Shown in pieces: positions 1 through 10,800 of a stretch of 40,000 nt of DNA (positions within the stretch are counted from its first letter, which is position 1; each line of letters starts with the position of its first letter). The DNA lies in assembly GCA_905221605.1 (NCBI GenBank), contig CAJNDS010000580.1, forward strand, positions 1 through 40,000, given 5' to 3'. Source of the stretch: Symbiodinium natans. Lineage: Eukaryota > Sar > Dinophyceae > Suessiales > Symbiodiniaceae. The notes under the pieces are model-generated. The model was not told the DNA's origin. It worked only from the letters and a program-made list of their open reading frames with translations, and ran no database searches. The translations under genes were made by a program, and so were the position numbers.

Positions 1-119
1 GTCATGTCGAACATTCGTCACAAGTGTGCAATACTACACTCCGTATAGATTCCAGTGCGTGCCATCGCTAGTACTTGGTGGCCGAGGACGACAGGACTTT
101 CAATCCGAATTCGTCCGAG

Positions 120-154
120 AGAATGTCGGACTCCATGTACATGACCGACATTCT
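120..154. repeat. Nested palindrome in the repeat unit
   Basis: Arms AGAATGTCGG (120-129) and CCGACATTCT (145-154) are perfect reverse complements. The spacer contains a second perfect palindrome, CATGTACATG, and an AT-rich TATATTATAATA stretch follows. The same structure recurs at the equivalent place of every unit (near 2575, 5434 and 36348). Its role is unknown. Confidence 0.8.
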
Positions 155-2361
155 ATATTATAATAGAATAGTATCCCTAAAACCTCGGGTCTCTGTACTT
201 CGTGTCGAAACCTGTTTTTTAGGATTTGGGATTTTACTCGTATTTAGAAGGCGGAAATCCAAACCAAAATTTTCCATGCCTAAACCAATTTCCACATCGA
301 AACCTGTTTTTTCGGATTTGGGATTCTACTCGTATTTAGAAGGCGGAAATCCAAACCAAAATTTTCCATACCTAAACCAATTTCCACATCGAAACCCGTT
401 TTTTCGGATTTGGCATTCTACTCGTATTTACAAGGCGGAAATCCAAACCAAAATTTCCATGCCTAAACCAATTTCCGCATCGAAACCTGTTTTTTAGGAT
501 TTGGGATTCTAGTCTAATTTAGAGGGCGTTTCGGGTCGAAACTGTCGGATCGGGTCTCGGTACTTCGTGTCGAAACCTGTTTTTTAGGATTTGGGGTTCT
601 ACTCCTATTTAGAAGGCGGAAATCCAAACCAAAATTTTCCATGCCTAAACCAGTTTCCACATCGAAACCCGTTTCAGGTTGAAACTTTCGGATTGAGCAG
701 ACGCAAACGAAGAAAGAGGGGTGCCTCGACCTGGGCACTTGGCCCAGATCAAAATGCACTTTTGAAAAGCAAAATTCAGTAAGCCAAATCAGCCTTCTCC
801 GGATCGCAGGAAGGTTCCAAAACTCGTTTTCCGTGTCGAAAATTTCGGATTAGGATGCCGGGTCGAAACCTAGGGTTTCGGGTTGAAATTTTCGGATTCG
901 GACACCGGTTTCGGGTCGAAACTATCGGACCCAGCTTTGGGTTTCCAGATCGAAATTCCCAAGTCCCGGATTTAGGCTTCCGGATCGAAACTGTCGGAAT
1001 TAGCCCCCTTTTAAAACCTGTATTAGTTTCAGGTTGAAACTTTCGGATTGAGCAGACGCAAACGAAGAAAGAGGGGTGCCTCGACCTGGGCACTTGGCCC
1101 AGATCAAAATGCACTTTTTGTAAGCAAAATTCAGTAAGCCAAATCAGCCTTCTCCGGATCGCAGGAAGGTTCCAAAACTCGTTTTCCGTGTCGAAAATTT
1201 CGGATTAGGATGCCGGGTCGAAACCTAGGGTTTCGGGTTGAAATTTTCGGATTCGGACACCGGTTTCGGGTCGAAACTATAGGACCCAGCTTTGGGTTTC
1301 CAGATCGAAATTCCCAAGTCCCGGATTTAGGCTTCCGGATCGAAACTGTCGGAATTAGCCCCCTTTTAAAACCTGTATTAGTTTCAGGTTGAAACTTTCG
1401 GATTGAGCAGACGCAAACGAAGAAAGAGGGGTGCCTCGACCTGGGCACTTGGCCCAGATCAAAATGCACTTTTGAAAAGCAAAATTCAGTAAGCCAAAAA
1501 ATCTAGGGTTTCGGGTTGAAATTTTCGGATTCGGACACCGGTTTCGGGTCGAAACTATCGGACCCAGCTTTGGGTTTCCAGATCGTAATTCCCAAGTCCC
1601 AGATTTAGGCTTCCGGATCGAAACTCGGGTCGAAACTATCGGTGGGTTTCCAGATCGAATTCCCAAATTCCCGGATTTAGGCTTCCGGGTCGAAACTGTC
1701 GGAATTAGCTCCTGCTAAAACCTGTCTTAATTTCAGGTTGAAACTTTCGGATTCGAGTGCCGGTTTCGGGTTAAACCTCGGGTTTCGGGTTGAAACTTTC
1801 GGATTCGGACAGCGGTTTCGGGTCGAAACTCTCGGACCCAGCTTTGGGTTTCCAGATCCAAGTTCCCAAATACCGGATTTAGGCTTCCGGATCGAAACTG
1901 TCGGAAGTAGCCCCGTGCTAAAACCTGTACAACCCCCAACCGTGCAAGACGGCCTGTAATACTGCGTGTTTTTTTTAGAAGTTCACGGTCCGCCAGTGTT
2001 CTCAGCAAATCAAGGACTGCTGTCCATAGTGCAAATGTCTTAGGCATATGTTGCCCATAAAGCGATTTCCTGCGAAGAGCGATTTTCAGCAAGAAAGAAA
2101 AGGGTGAGTCGAACCTGACAGAGGAAGAAAGAAAGAGAAGAGAAGAAAAAAAAAAAAGGGTGGCTTGGCTTAACGAAAAAGGGCGGAGCGAAGAGAGGGT
2201 GGGAGCCGCCCTCGAGCGGCGCGGGAGGGCGTCATCTCGGGGCGGTCACGCGGCCCCGATCACACAGGCCACCCTGCGATTGCCCGAACGGCCGACTTTT
2301 CAAACTCGAAAGATGTGCGCAGGTGCCGCGCGCTCGCCCCGCGAGGTCTTTGTTCGAGACG

Positions 2362-2383
2362 CCCTAAACCCTAAACCCTAAAC
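2362..2383. repeat. Short telomere-type (CCCTAAA) array between units A and B
   Basis: About three CCCTAAA copies join the GC-rich end of one unit to the ACTCACCGGCACG start of the next. At the equivalent B/C junction the array is about 340 bp, so array length varies while the flanks stay the same. Confidence 0.9.
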
Positions 2384-4903
2384 TCACCGGCACGTCTCTC
2401 TAACGCCTTGAGGCGTTAGAGGAGTGACCCCGGCTGGTATACCACTTTGTACGGTGTCATGTCGAACATTCGTCACAAGTGTGCAATACTACACTCCGTA
2501 TAGATTCCAGTGCGTGCCATCGCTAGTACTTGGTGGCCGAGGACGACAGGACTTTCAATCCGAATTCGTCCGAGAGAATGTCGGACTCCATGTACATGAC
2601 CGACATTCTATATTATAATAGAATAGTATCCCTAAAACCTCGGGTCTCTGTACTTCGTGTCGAAACCTGTTTTTTAGGATTTGGGATTTTACTCGTATTT
2701 AGAAGGCGGAAATCCAAACCAAAATTTTCCATGCCTAAACCAATTTCCACATCGAAACCTGTTTTTTCGGATTTGGGATTCTACTCGTATTTAGAAGGCG
2801 GAAATCCAAACCAAAATTTTCCATACCTAAACCAATTTCCACATCGAAACCCGTTTTTTTCGGATTTGGCATTCTACTCGTATTTACAAGGCGGAAATCC
2901 AAACCAAAATTTTCCATGCCTAAACCAATTCCCGCATCGAAACCTGTTTTTTAGGATTTGGGATTCTAGTCTAATTTAGAGGGCGTTTCGGGTCGAAACT
3001 GTCGGATCGGGTCTCGGTACTTCGTGTCGAAACCTGTTTTTTAGGATTTGGGGTTCTACTCCTATTTAGAAGGCGGAAATCCAAACCAAAATTTTCCATG
3101 CCTAAACCAGTTTCCACATCGAAACCCGTTTCAGGTTGAAACTTTCGGATTGAGCAGACGCAAACGAAGAAAGAGGGGTGCCTCGACCTGGGCACTTGGC
3201 CCAGATCAAAATGCACTTTTTATAAGCAAAATTCAGTAAGCCAAATCAGCCTTCTCCGGATCGCAGGAAGGTTCCAAAACTCGTTTTCCGTGTCGAAAAT
3301 GTCGGATTAGGATGCCGGGTCGAAACCTAGGGTTTCGGGTTGAAATTTTCGGATTCGGACACCGGTTTCGGGTCGAAACTATCGGACCCAGCTTTGGGTT
3401 TCCAGATCGAAATTGCCAAGTCCCGGATTTAGGCTTCCGGATCGAAACTGTCGGAATTAGCCCCCTTTTAAAACCTGTATTAGTTTCAGGTTGAAACTTT
3501 CGGATTGAGCAGACGCAAACGAAGAAAGAGGGGTGCCTCGACCTGGGCACTTGGCCCAGATCAAAATGCACTTTTTATAAGCAAAATTCAGTAAGCCAAA
3601 TCAGCCTTCTCCGGATCACAGGAAGGTTCCAAAACTCGTTTTCCGTGTCGAAAATGTCGGATTAGGATGCCGGGTCGAAACCTAGGGTTTCGGGTTGAAA
3701 TTTTCGGATTCGGACACCGGTTTCGGGTCGAAACTATCGGACCCAGCTTTGGGTTTCCAGATCGAAATTCCCAAGTCCCGGATTTAGGCTTCCGGATCGA
3801 AACTGTCGGAATTAGCCCCCTTTTAAAACCTGTATTTGTTTCGGGTTGAAATTTTCGGATTGAGCAGACGCAAACGAAGAAAGAGGGGTGCCTCGACCTG
3901 GGCACTTGGCCCAGATCAAAATGCACTTTTGAAAAGCAAAATTCAGTAAGCCAAATCAGCCTTCTCCGGATCGCAGGAAGGTTCCAAAACTCGTTTTCCG
4001 TGTCGAAAATTTCGGATTAGGATGCCGGGTCGAAACCTAGGGTTTCGGGTTGAAATTTTCGGATTCGGACACCGGTTTCGGGTCGAAACTATCGGACCCA
4101 GCTTTGGGTTTCCAGATCGAAATTCCCAAGTCCCAGATTTAGGCTTCCGGATCGAAACTCGGGTCGAAACTATCGGAGCCAGCTTTGGGTTTCCAGATCG
4201 AATTCCCAAATTCCCGGATTTTGGCTTCCGGGTCGAAACTGTCGGAATTAGCTCCTGCTAAAACCTGTCTTAATTTCAGGTTGAAACTTTCGGATTCGAG
4301 TGCCGGTTTCGGGTTAAACCTCGGGTTTCGGGTTGAAACTTTCGGATTCGGACAGCGGTTTCGGGTCGAAACTCTCGGACCCAGCTTTGGGTTTCCAGAT
4401 CCAAGTTCCCAAATACCGGATTTAGGCTTCCGGATCGAAACTGTCGGAATTAGCCCCGTGCTAAAACCTGTACAACCCCCAACCGTGCAAGACGGCCTGT
4501 AATACTGCGTTTTTTTTTAGAAGTTCACGGTCCGCCAGTGTTCTCAGCAAATCAAGGATTGCTGTCCATAGTGCAAATGTCTTAGGCATATGTTGCCCAT
4601 AAAGCGATTTCCTGCGAAGAGCGATTTTCAGCAAGAAAGAAAAGGGTGAGTCGAACCTGACAGAGGAAGAAAGAAAGAGAAGAGAAGAAAAAAAAAAAAG
4701 GGTGGCTTGGCTTAACGAAAAAGGGCGGAGCGAAGAGAGGGTGGGAGCCGCCCTCGAGCGGCGCGGGAGGGCGTCATCTCGGGGCGGTCACGCGGCCCCG
4801 ATCACACAGGCCACCCTGCGATTGCCCGAACGGCCGACTTTTCAAACTCGAAAGATGTGCGCAGGTGCCGCGCGCTCGCCCCGCGAGGTCTTTGTTCGAG
4901 ACG
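2384..4903. repeat. Telomere-bounded ~2.5 kb unit, copy B (complete)
   Basis: Complete unit starting with ACTCACCGGCACG and the 24-nt hairpin right after the preceding CCCTAAA repeats, and ending at CGAGACG just before the next array. It has the same internal order as copy A: palindrome, 92-bp repeats (2641-3120), 355-bp repeats (3233-3587, 3588-3942, plus a longer third copy 3943-4260), purine-rich stretch (4634-4700), GC-rich end. It differs from A mainly by single substitutions and a ~17-bp longer third sub-repeat. No protein-coding gene seen. Confidence 0.85.
2398..2421. repeat. Perfect 10-bp-stem hairpin at the unit start
   Basis: CTCTAACGCC (2398-2407), loop TTGA, then the exact reverse complement GGCGTTAGAG (2412-2421). 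It lies 14 bp after the last CCCTAAA of the array. Confidence 0.9.
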
Positions 4904-5242
4904 CCCTAAACCCTAAACCCTAAACCCTAAACCCTAAACCCTAAACCCTAAACCCTAAACCCTAAACCCTAAACCCTAAACCCTAAACCCTAAACCTAAC
5001 CCCTAACCCTAAAAACCCTAAACCCTAAAACCCTAAACCCTAAAACCCTAAAACCCCCCCTAAACCCTAAAACCCTACCCTAAAACCCTAACCCAAACCC
5101 TAAACCCTAAACCCTAAACCCACCCTAAACCCTAAACCCTAAACCCTAAACCCTAAACCCTAAACCCTAAACCCTAAACCCTAAACCCTAAACCCTAAAC
5201 CCTAAACCCTAAACCCTAAACCCTAAACCCTAAACCCTAAAC
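4904..5242. repeat. Internal telomere-type array (CCCTAAA)n
   Basis: About 340 bp of CCCTAAA repeats. The centre (about 4990-5125) is degenerate (CCCTAAAA, CCTAACCC, short C runs); both edges are regular. It separates units B and C and is flanked by unit DNA on both sides, so it is interstitial in this assembly. Confidence 0.95.
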
Positions 5243-5245
5243 TCA

Positions 5246-7575
5246 CCGGCACGTCTCTCTAACGCCTTGAGGCGTTAGAGGAGTGACCCCGGCTGGTATA
5301 CCACTTTGTACGGTGTCATGTCGAACATTCGTCACAAGTGTGCAATACTACACTCCGTATAGATTCCAGTGCGTGCCATCGCTAGTACTTGGTGGCCGAG
5401 GACGACAGGACATTCAATCCGAATTCGTCCGAGAGAATGTCGGACTCCATGTACATGACCGACATTCTATATTATAATATAATAGTTACCCTAAAACCTC
5501 GGGTCTCGGTACTTCGTGTCGAAACCTGTTTTTAGGATTTGGGATTATACTCGTATTTAGAAGGCGGAAATCCAGACCAAAATTTTCATGTCTGAACCAA
5601 TTTCCATATCGAAATCTGTTTTTTTCGGATTTGGGATTCTAGTCGTGTTTAGAAGGCGGAAATCCAAACCAAAATTTTCCATGCCTAAACCAATTTCCAC
5701 CTCGAAATCTGATTTTTAAGATTTAGGATTCTACTCGTATTTAGAAGGCGGAAATCCAAACCAAATTTTTCATGCCCAAACCAATTTCCATATCGAAATC
5801 TGTTTTAGGATTTGGGATGCTAGTCGTGTTTAAAAGGCGAAATCCAAACCAAATTTTTCATGCCTAAACCAATTTCCACATCGAAATCTGTTTTTTAGGA
5901 TTCGGGATTCTAGTCGTGTTTAATCTGTTTAATCTGTTTTTTGGGATTTGGGATTTTAATCGTGTTTAAAAGGCGGAAATCCAAACCAAAATTTTCATGC
6001 CTGAACAATTTTTCGAGGTCGAAACCGCCGTTGTTTGGATTTGAGATTATAGTCCAAATTAAAGGTAATTACCCGAATCGGATTCTCGGATCGAGCTCCC
6101 GCGCCCCCCTCCATGCTTTCAGGGTCGAAACTTGGGATGCTTTTCGGCTCGAAACTGTCGGATCCGGGTTTGGGTGTCTGATCTAAACTTTGCGATCAGC
6201 CTGCACCAGTTTTCAGGTCGAATTGATGCTTTGGAGCAGGCGCAAACGAACGAAGAGGGGAACCTCGCCCTGGGCACCCGGCCCTGATCAAAATGTATTT
6301 TTTATAAGCAGAATTTAGTAAGCCAAATCCGCTTCTCCGGATCGCCGGAAGGTTCCGAAACTCGTTTTCCGTAGCGAAACTTTCGGATTAGGATTTCCAC
6401 ATCGAAATATATTTTTTTTAGAATTTGGGATTCTAGTCGAATCAGGGTCGAAACTTGGGATGCTTTTCGGGTCGAAACTGTCGGATCCGGGGTTGGGTGT
6501 CTGATCTAAACTTGGAATCAGCCTGTGCCAGTTTTCAGGTCGAATTGCGTGCTTTGGAGCAGACGCAAAGGAGAAACAGGGGTGCCTCGACCTGGGCACC
6601 CGGCCCTGATCAAAATGTACTTTTTATAAGCAGAATTCAGTAAGCCGAATGCGCCTTCTCCGGATCGCCGGAAGGTTCCAAAACTCGTTTTCCGTGTCGA
6701 ATCTTTCGGATTAGGATTTCCACATCGAAATGTGTTTTTTTAGAATTTGGAATTCTAGTCGTAATTAAAAGGCGAAAATCCAAACCAACCTGTGCCAGTT
6801 TTCAGGTCGAGTTGTGTGCTGCGCCTTCTCCTGATCGCCGGAAGGTTCCAAAACTCGTTTTCGTGTCGAAACTTTCGGATTAGGATTTTCATATCGAAAT
6901 CCTTTTTTTAGAAGTTGGGATTCTAGTCGTAATTAAAGGCGAAAATCTAAACCAAAATTTTCCATGCCTAAACTAATTTCCATATCGAAATCTGTTTTTT
7001 AAGATTTGGGATTCTAGTCGTGTTTAAAAGGCGAAACCCAAACCAAATTTTTCATGCCTAAACCAGTTTCCACATCAAAACCTGCTTTCAGAGTCGAAAC
7101 TTGGACATGTGGGATTCTGGTCATACTTTTCGAGTCAAAATTTTCGGGATCGCCAGAGGGTTCCAAAACTCGTTTTCCTTATCGAAACTTTCGGATTAGG
7201 CGGCTATCTAAATCTAAGTTTTCATGCCTGAACAATTTTTCGAGGTCGAAACCGCTGTTGTTTGGATTTGAGACTATAGTCCAAATTGAAGGTAAGTGCC
7301 GGAACCGTATTCTGCACCCCCTCCATGATTTCAGGGTTGAAACTCGGGATGCTTTTCGGGTCAAAATTGTCAGACCCGGGTTTGGGTGTCTGATCTAAAC
7401 TTTGGGATCAGCCGAACCGGATTCTTGGATCGAATCCGTCCCCCTCTGCTTTCAGGCGGATTTTCCAGGTCGAATTGCCGTTGTTGGGATTTGGGATTCT
7501 TTTCCAAATTGAGTCATTGCCCGAGCTGGACTCTCGGATCAAACCCAAGACCCTTTTCGAATCGTCTTTGGTTCC
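5246..7575. repeat. Diverged copy C of the telomere-bounded unit
   Basis: The first ~250 bp, including the hairpin (5257-5280) and palindrome, match copies A and B closely. The 92-bp repeats that follow (5520-5990) are more diverged. From about 6000 a variant block appears, with TTTTTCGAGGTCGAAACCGC at 6007 and again near 7235. The same block is in copy D near 36783. Two or three diverged copies of the CTTCTCCGGATCG segment lie at 6332, 6655 and 6823. The GC-rich 3' end and the telomere array are missing: the unit stops where the helicase-derived duplication begins. Confidence 0.75.
5257..5280. repeat. Perfect 10-bp-stem hairpin at the unit start (copy C)
   Basis: Identical to the hairpin at 2398-2421: arm CTCTAACGCC, TTGA loop, exact complementary arm. 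It again follows the last CCCTAAA by 14 bp. Confidence 0.9.
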
Positions 7576-7769
7576 TTCTCTCAGCTTGTGACGGGGACGC
7601 AGGTCCGCGCCGTCTGCAGGAGTCATAATTTGGTCCGCCCTTGCCGGCACACAGTGTTCTGTGGTGACGTCACCTACGAAGGACCACTGCGAGTCAAACT
7701 GCACATGTGACATTGCTACGTAAGCAGCGTCTACAAAAAGTACATCGAACCACATAATAATCTCGGACG
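7576..7769 (-). pseudogene. Duplicated 3' end of the PIF1-type helicase (fragment)
   Basis: This ~195-bp stretch is a diverged second copy of 7771-7969. On the minus strand it encodes a version of the helicase C-terminus, with MWFDV, AAYVAMSHVQFDSQWS and HCVPARAD matching VWFDV, AAYVALSRVQFDSQWS and HCVPARTD of the gene next door. The helicase stop (TAA on the minus strand at 7825-7827) is CAA in this copy, so the frame runs on into repeat DNA. Motif VI is altered (SRVQ to SHVQ). It has no start or ATPase core and is a tandem-duplication remnant downstream of the real stop, not a gene. Confidence 0.85.
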
Positions 7770-7824
7770 TTTCTCTCAACTTCAGACGGGGACGCAGGTC
7801 CGCGCCGTCTGCAGGAATCATAAT

Positions 7825-10800
7825 TTAGTCCGTCCTTGCCGGCACGCAGTGTTGTGTGATGACGTCACCTACGAAGGACCACTGCGAGTCAAACTGTACA
7901 CGTGACAGTGCCACGTAAGCAGCAGCCTCTACAAAAGGTACATCGAACCACACAACAATGCTCTCCAACGTGCTGCCCTGTACTTTATACAGCGTTGTCG
8001 CATATCCTGCCCTCATAGGGTAGTATGTTACTCTGCGCGTCTCGCCGCCGGCAATCTCGACTTCTCGCGTGACTGGATGCACGGCAAGCACCTCGCCTGC
8101 GTCAGTCAGGACTTCCACGGCATTGCGTCGAACTCGACGAACGACTCCGAGCATGCCATTAACAAAGCCATGTGCTTTATCCTCGTTGACGGTGAGGAGT
8201 ACTCGCATGCCGCGGAAAATTGCCATCTCCGTTGGTTCCGCTGCCACCTGCTGTCGCCCTTGGAAGTTATTCAAGTTGGCGTCTGGATCACAAGGGAGGC
8301 GTGTCAGTGGCGTGCTTTGCCAGAAGAGAGCCAAAAGAGCCAGCCTATTCAAGTGATCTGCACCCCGTCGGCTCAGCGCGACGAACAGCACTCTGCGTCC
8401 GGCTGACCTGGCCTCCGCCATGATCTGCTCGATCTCAACCAACGTCGGTATGGTCGCATGCCCGTCTGGACGATACACTGGTGCACGATGGCCTCGCAAG
8501 ATGTCGCGCAACTGTTGCCTGGTCGGTCTAGCATGCCGCAGTAGCTCCAACTTCCACTGCAGCAATTTGCATTTGCACCTTCGCATGGTCCTCAGATGCA
8601 TACGCTTCACTTGGCGCCACCATGGACTCTGCCTTGCATTCGTCCCTTCGATGCTGCGCAGTTGCGCAAAATCACCTACGAAGCAGAGGGCTGGACGGCG
8701 CATGGCTGCATACCACAGTCTCATCAGTCTTTCGAAAATAGACACGGACAATTGGCCGACTTCGTCGATAACCACTAGGTCGTACGACATCATCAGGTCC
8801 AATGTGTCCGACTCCGCACGATGTAAAGCAAACATACCATGGATTGTATCGACATCTGCATCCGGGAATCGATGTCTATAGCGTGATGCCAGCATTCCTG
8901 TAGGACACGCTATGCCGACGCGGGCTCCCTGCCGCATGGCCTCACGGGCTGCCACCTCGACGGCCGTGCTTTTTCCACTTCCAGCAGGGCCGAGTACTGC
9001 CAGTGCTTCATTCACGACCGTGTCCTGTTCCATCCAGCGAATCCACGGCGTCACGTGGTCCACTTCCTCGGGCCACCTGTATCGGTAAACCCAAACAGTC
9101 TATACCGATATTAGAATAAACCTGTCACGAATTATTTGACTGACCGGGCCTCGCTTCTAGGGCTACGCCTACGTTCTTTCGGAGGCGTGCCAGAACACCA
9201 AGCTGGTCTGCTGCTAGATCGACGCCAGTATCCGCCAGGCTGCCACCCAAGACGGAGACTTCGTTAGGAAAGTCCCGTACAGAAATCTCACCACTCAAGT
9301 AGGCATCCGCAAGTTCAATTCGCGCGGCGACCATCGCGAGGAGGTTTTGGACGTAGAACTGTGACTGTGCTTCTAACTCCAGGTCTGCTTCTAAGTTCCG
9401 CAAATCCCGCCAATATGTCGGAGCTTTCAGTAGACACAGCGTCAGGAATCGCAGACTCGCGGGGACTCTCTGGACACGCTCGTCCCAAAGCTCTTCCAAC
9501 TGTCGAAATGGGAAATGCAGCAGCAACCACTGGCCGAAAAACTTGTCGTTGTACCTCGAGTACGTCACAAGGGCCACCAGAACGCTTCCGTCCGCTGGAA
9601 CTTCATTGATCCAGTCTTCGAGGGGCTGCTTGACTCCTGCACGCTTATGCTTTCTCGCATACCGCTGCTGAATGCCTCCTTTGTTGTTCGTCTTTCGCAA
9701 ATAATCCAGCAGACTCATATCCTTTGTTCTCCAGGAACATTTCTGGTAGAGGTCGACTATCCTCGGAAGTTCCGGTTTGCCCCATGGCACAGGTACCACG
9801 AACTTGCGAACAACTCCACTGCAGAAGAACTGTGGCACCTGCGCGCCGGCCAGTTGACAGACCATCTCGGGTTCCAACGGGTGGTACTCACACAATATCC
9901 GCCTGGTCAGCGCGAAAGTCGAAGCCTCGTTCGAGAGTAACTCGCTTGCGAAGGAGTCACTAAACTTTGGAAGATAACCTAGGCTGCAGTTGACCTAGTT
10001 CGCGGAAGTATATTCAGTCGATTTATTGCCAAAGAAAATATTACTTCCATAAAAGTTTCTGCTAGCGAGTTGCTGCAGCAGTATTTCAACACGAGGCTGC
10101 GGCCATCGGACGCTTGGACGTCCATGTGACACCGCAAGCTCTGCAGGAGATCTGGGAAGTAAGCTCGGCAATGCTGATCGAATGCATCCTGCGGATGTCT
10201 TAATCGCAAGAGCTTGGAGACCTTTTCGTACTCTGACGGTTCCTCTCGCAATGGCCAGCCACTGTCGTGCCAGTCAAGCTGAGAATCCCTGACGAGGCAT
10301 CGAAGCTCCGGTTCCGCTTCTTCCTTCGGGATATCTGCACGGACTTTGGAAGGAAGGTCCAGGCTGGCAGCTCGTTGCAGCCAAACCAAACAATGCAGAT
10401 GGACACGCCCGCTACCATGGTATGCCTGTTGTCTGCCGTGGTTGTGTCTGAGACGCTTCCCGTCCTGGAACTCTAGGCGCCCCACCCAGGCGCGCACGCA
10501 GCCGGAGCTCGGGCCGCCTGCGAGGAGATAGCCTCCTCGGCGTTCCTTGCTCGACTGCTTGCCGTCGCCGTGACCACACAGAAATCCTTTTACGATCTGC
10601 GTCAATACATGGGCAATGTGGAGCGTCTCGGCGAGTGGCACGTTGGTCCGCGTGCGCAGGTGTTTTTCGAGCTCGTCCTGGATCCAGACGTGGTAAGGAA
10701 AACTGGGTTCGAATGGAGCCACTGTTATGAACAGTGACGGTAGACCTTGTTGCCGCTGCAGATCGACAAGAGCGGCGTGGTTCCGGCGCCAAAACTCCGG

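Larger units (their letters stand above)
1..2383. repeat. Telomere-bounded ~2.4 kb unit, copy A (5' end cut by window)
   Basis: Positions 1 onward match 2456 onward with a constant offset of 2455 bp and very few differences, so this is one unit of a tandem repeat. Order inside the unit: a palindrome (120-154), about four copies of a 92-bp repeat (ca. 186-660) containing AGGCGGAAATCCAAACCAAA, two 355-bp repeats (ca. 776-1485) built from short TCGAAAC / TTTCGGATT motifs, a shorter third copy (1486-1730), a purine-rich stretch (2093-2160) and a GC-rich end (2160-2361) running into CCCTAAA repeats. The open frames are shadows of the repeats: they repeat with the DNA on both strands and match no protein family I know. 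I call it non-coding subterminal repeat DNA. Confidence 0.85.

Noticed and set aside
75-4502. Many 60-150 codon frames on both strands in the telomere-bounded units, with recurring protein patterns
   Set aside because: They recur with the 92-bp and 355-bp DNA repeats, appear on both strands at once and resemble no known family. Repeat shadows.
8069-8881. Plus-strand ORFs of 95-153 codons over the helicase exon
   Set aside because: Antisense shadows of a clearly conserved helicase sequence.
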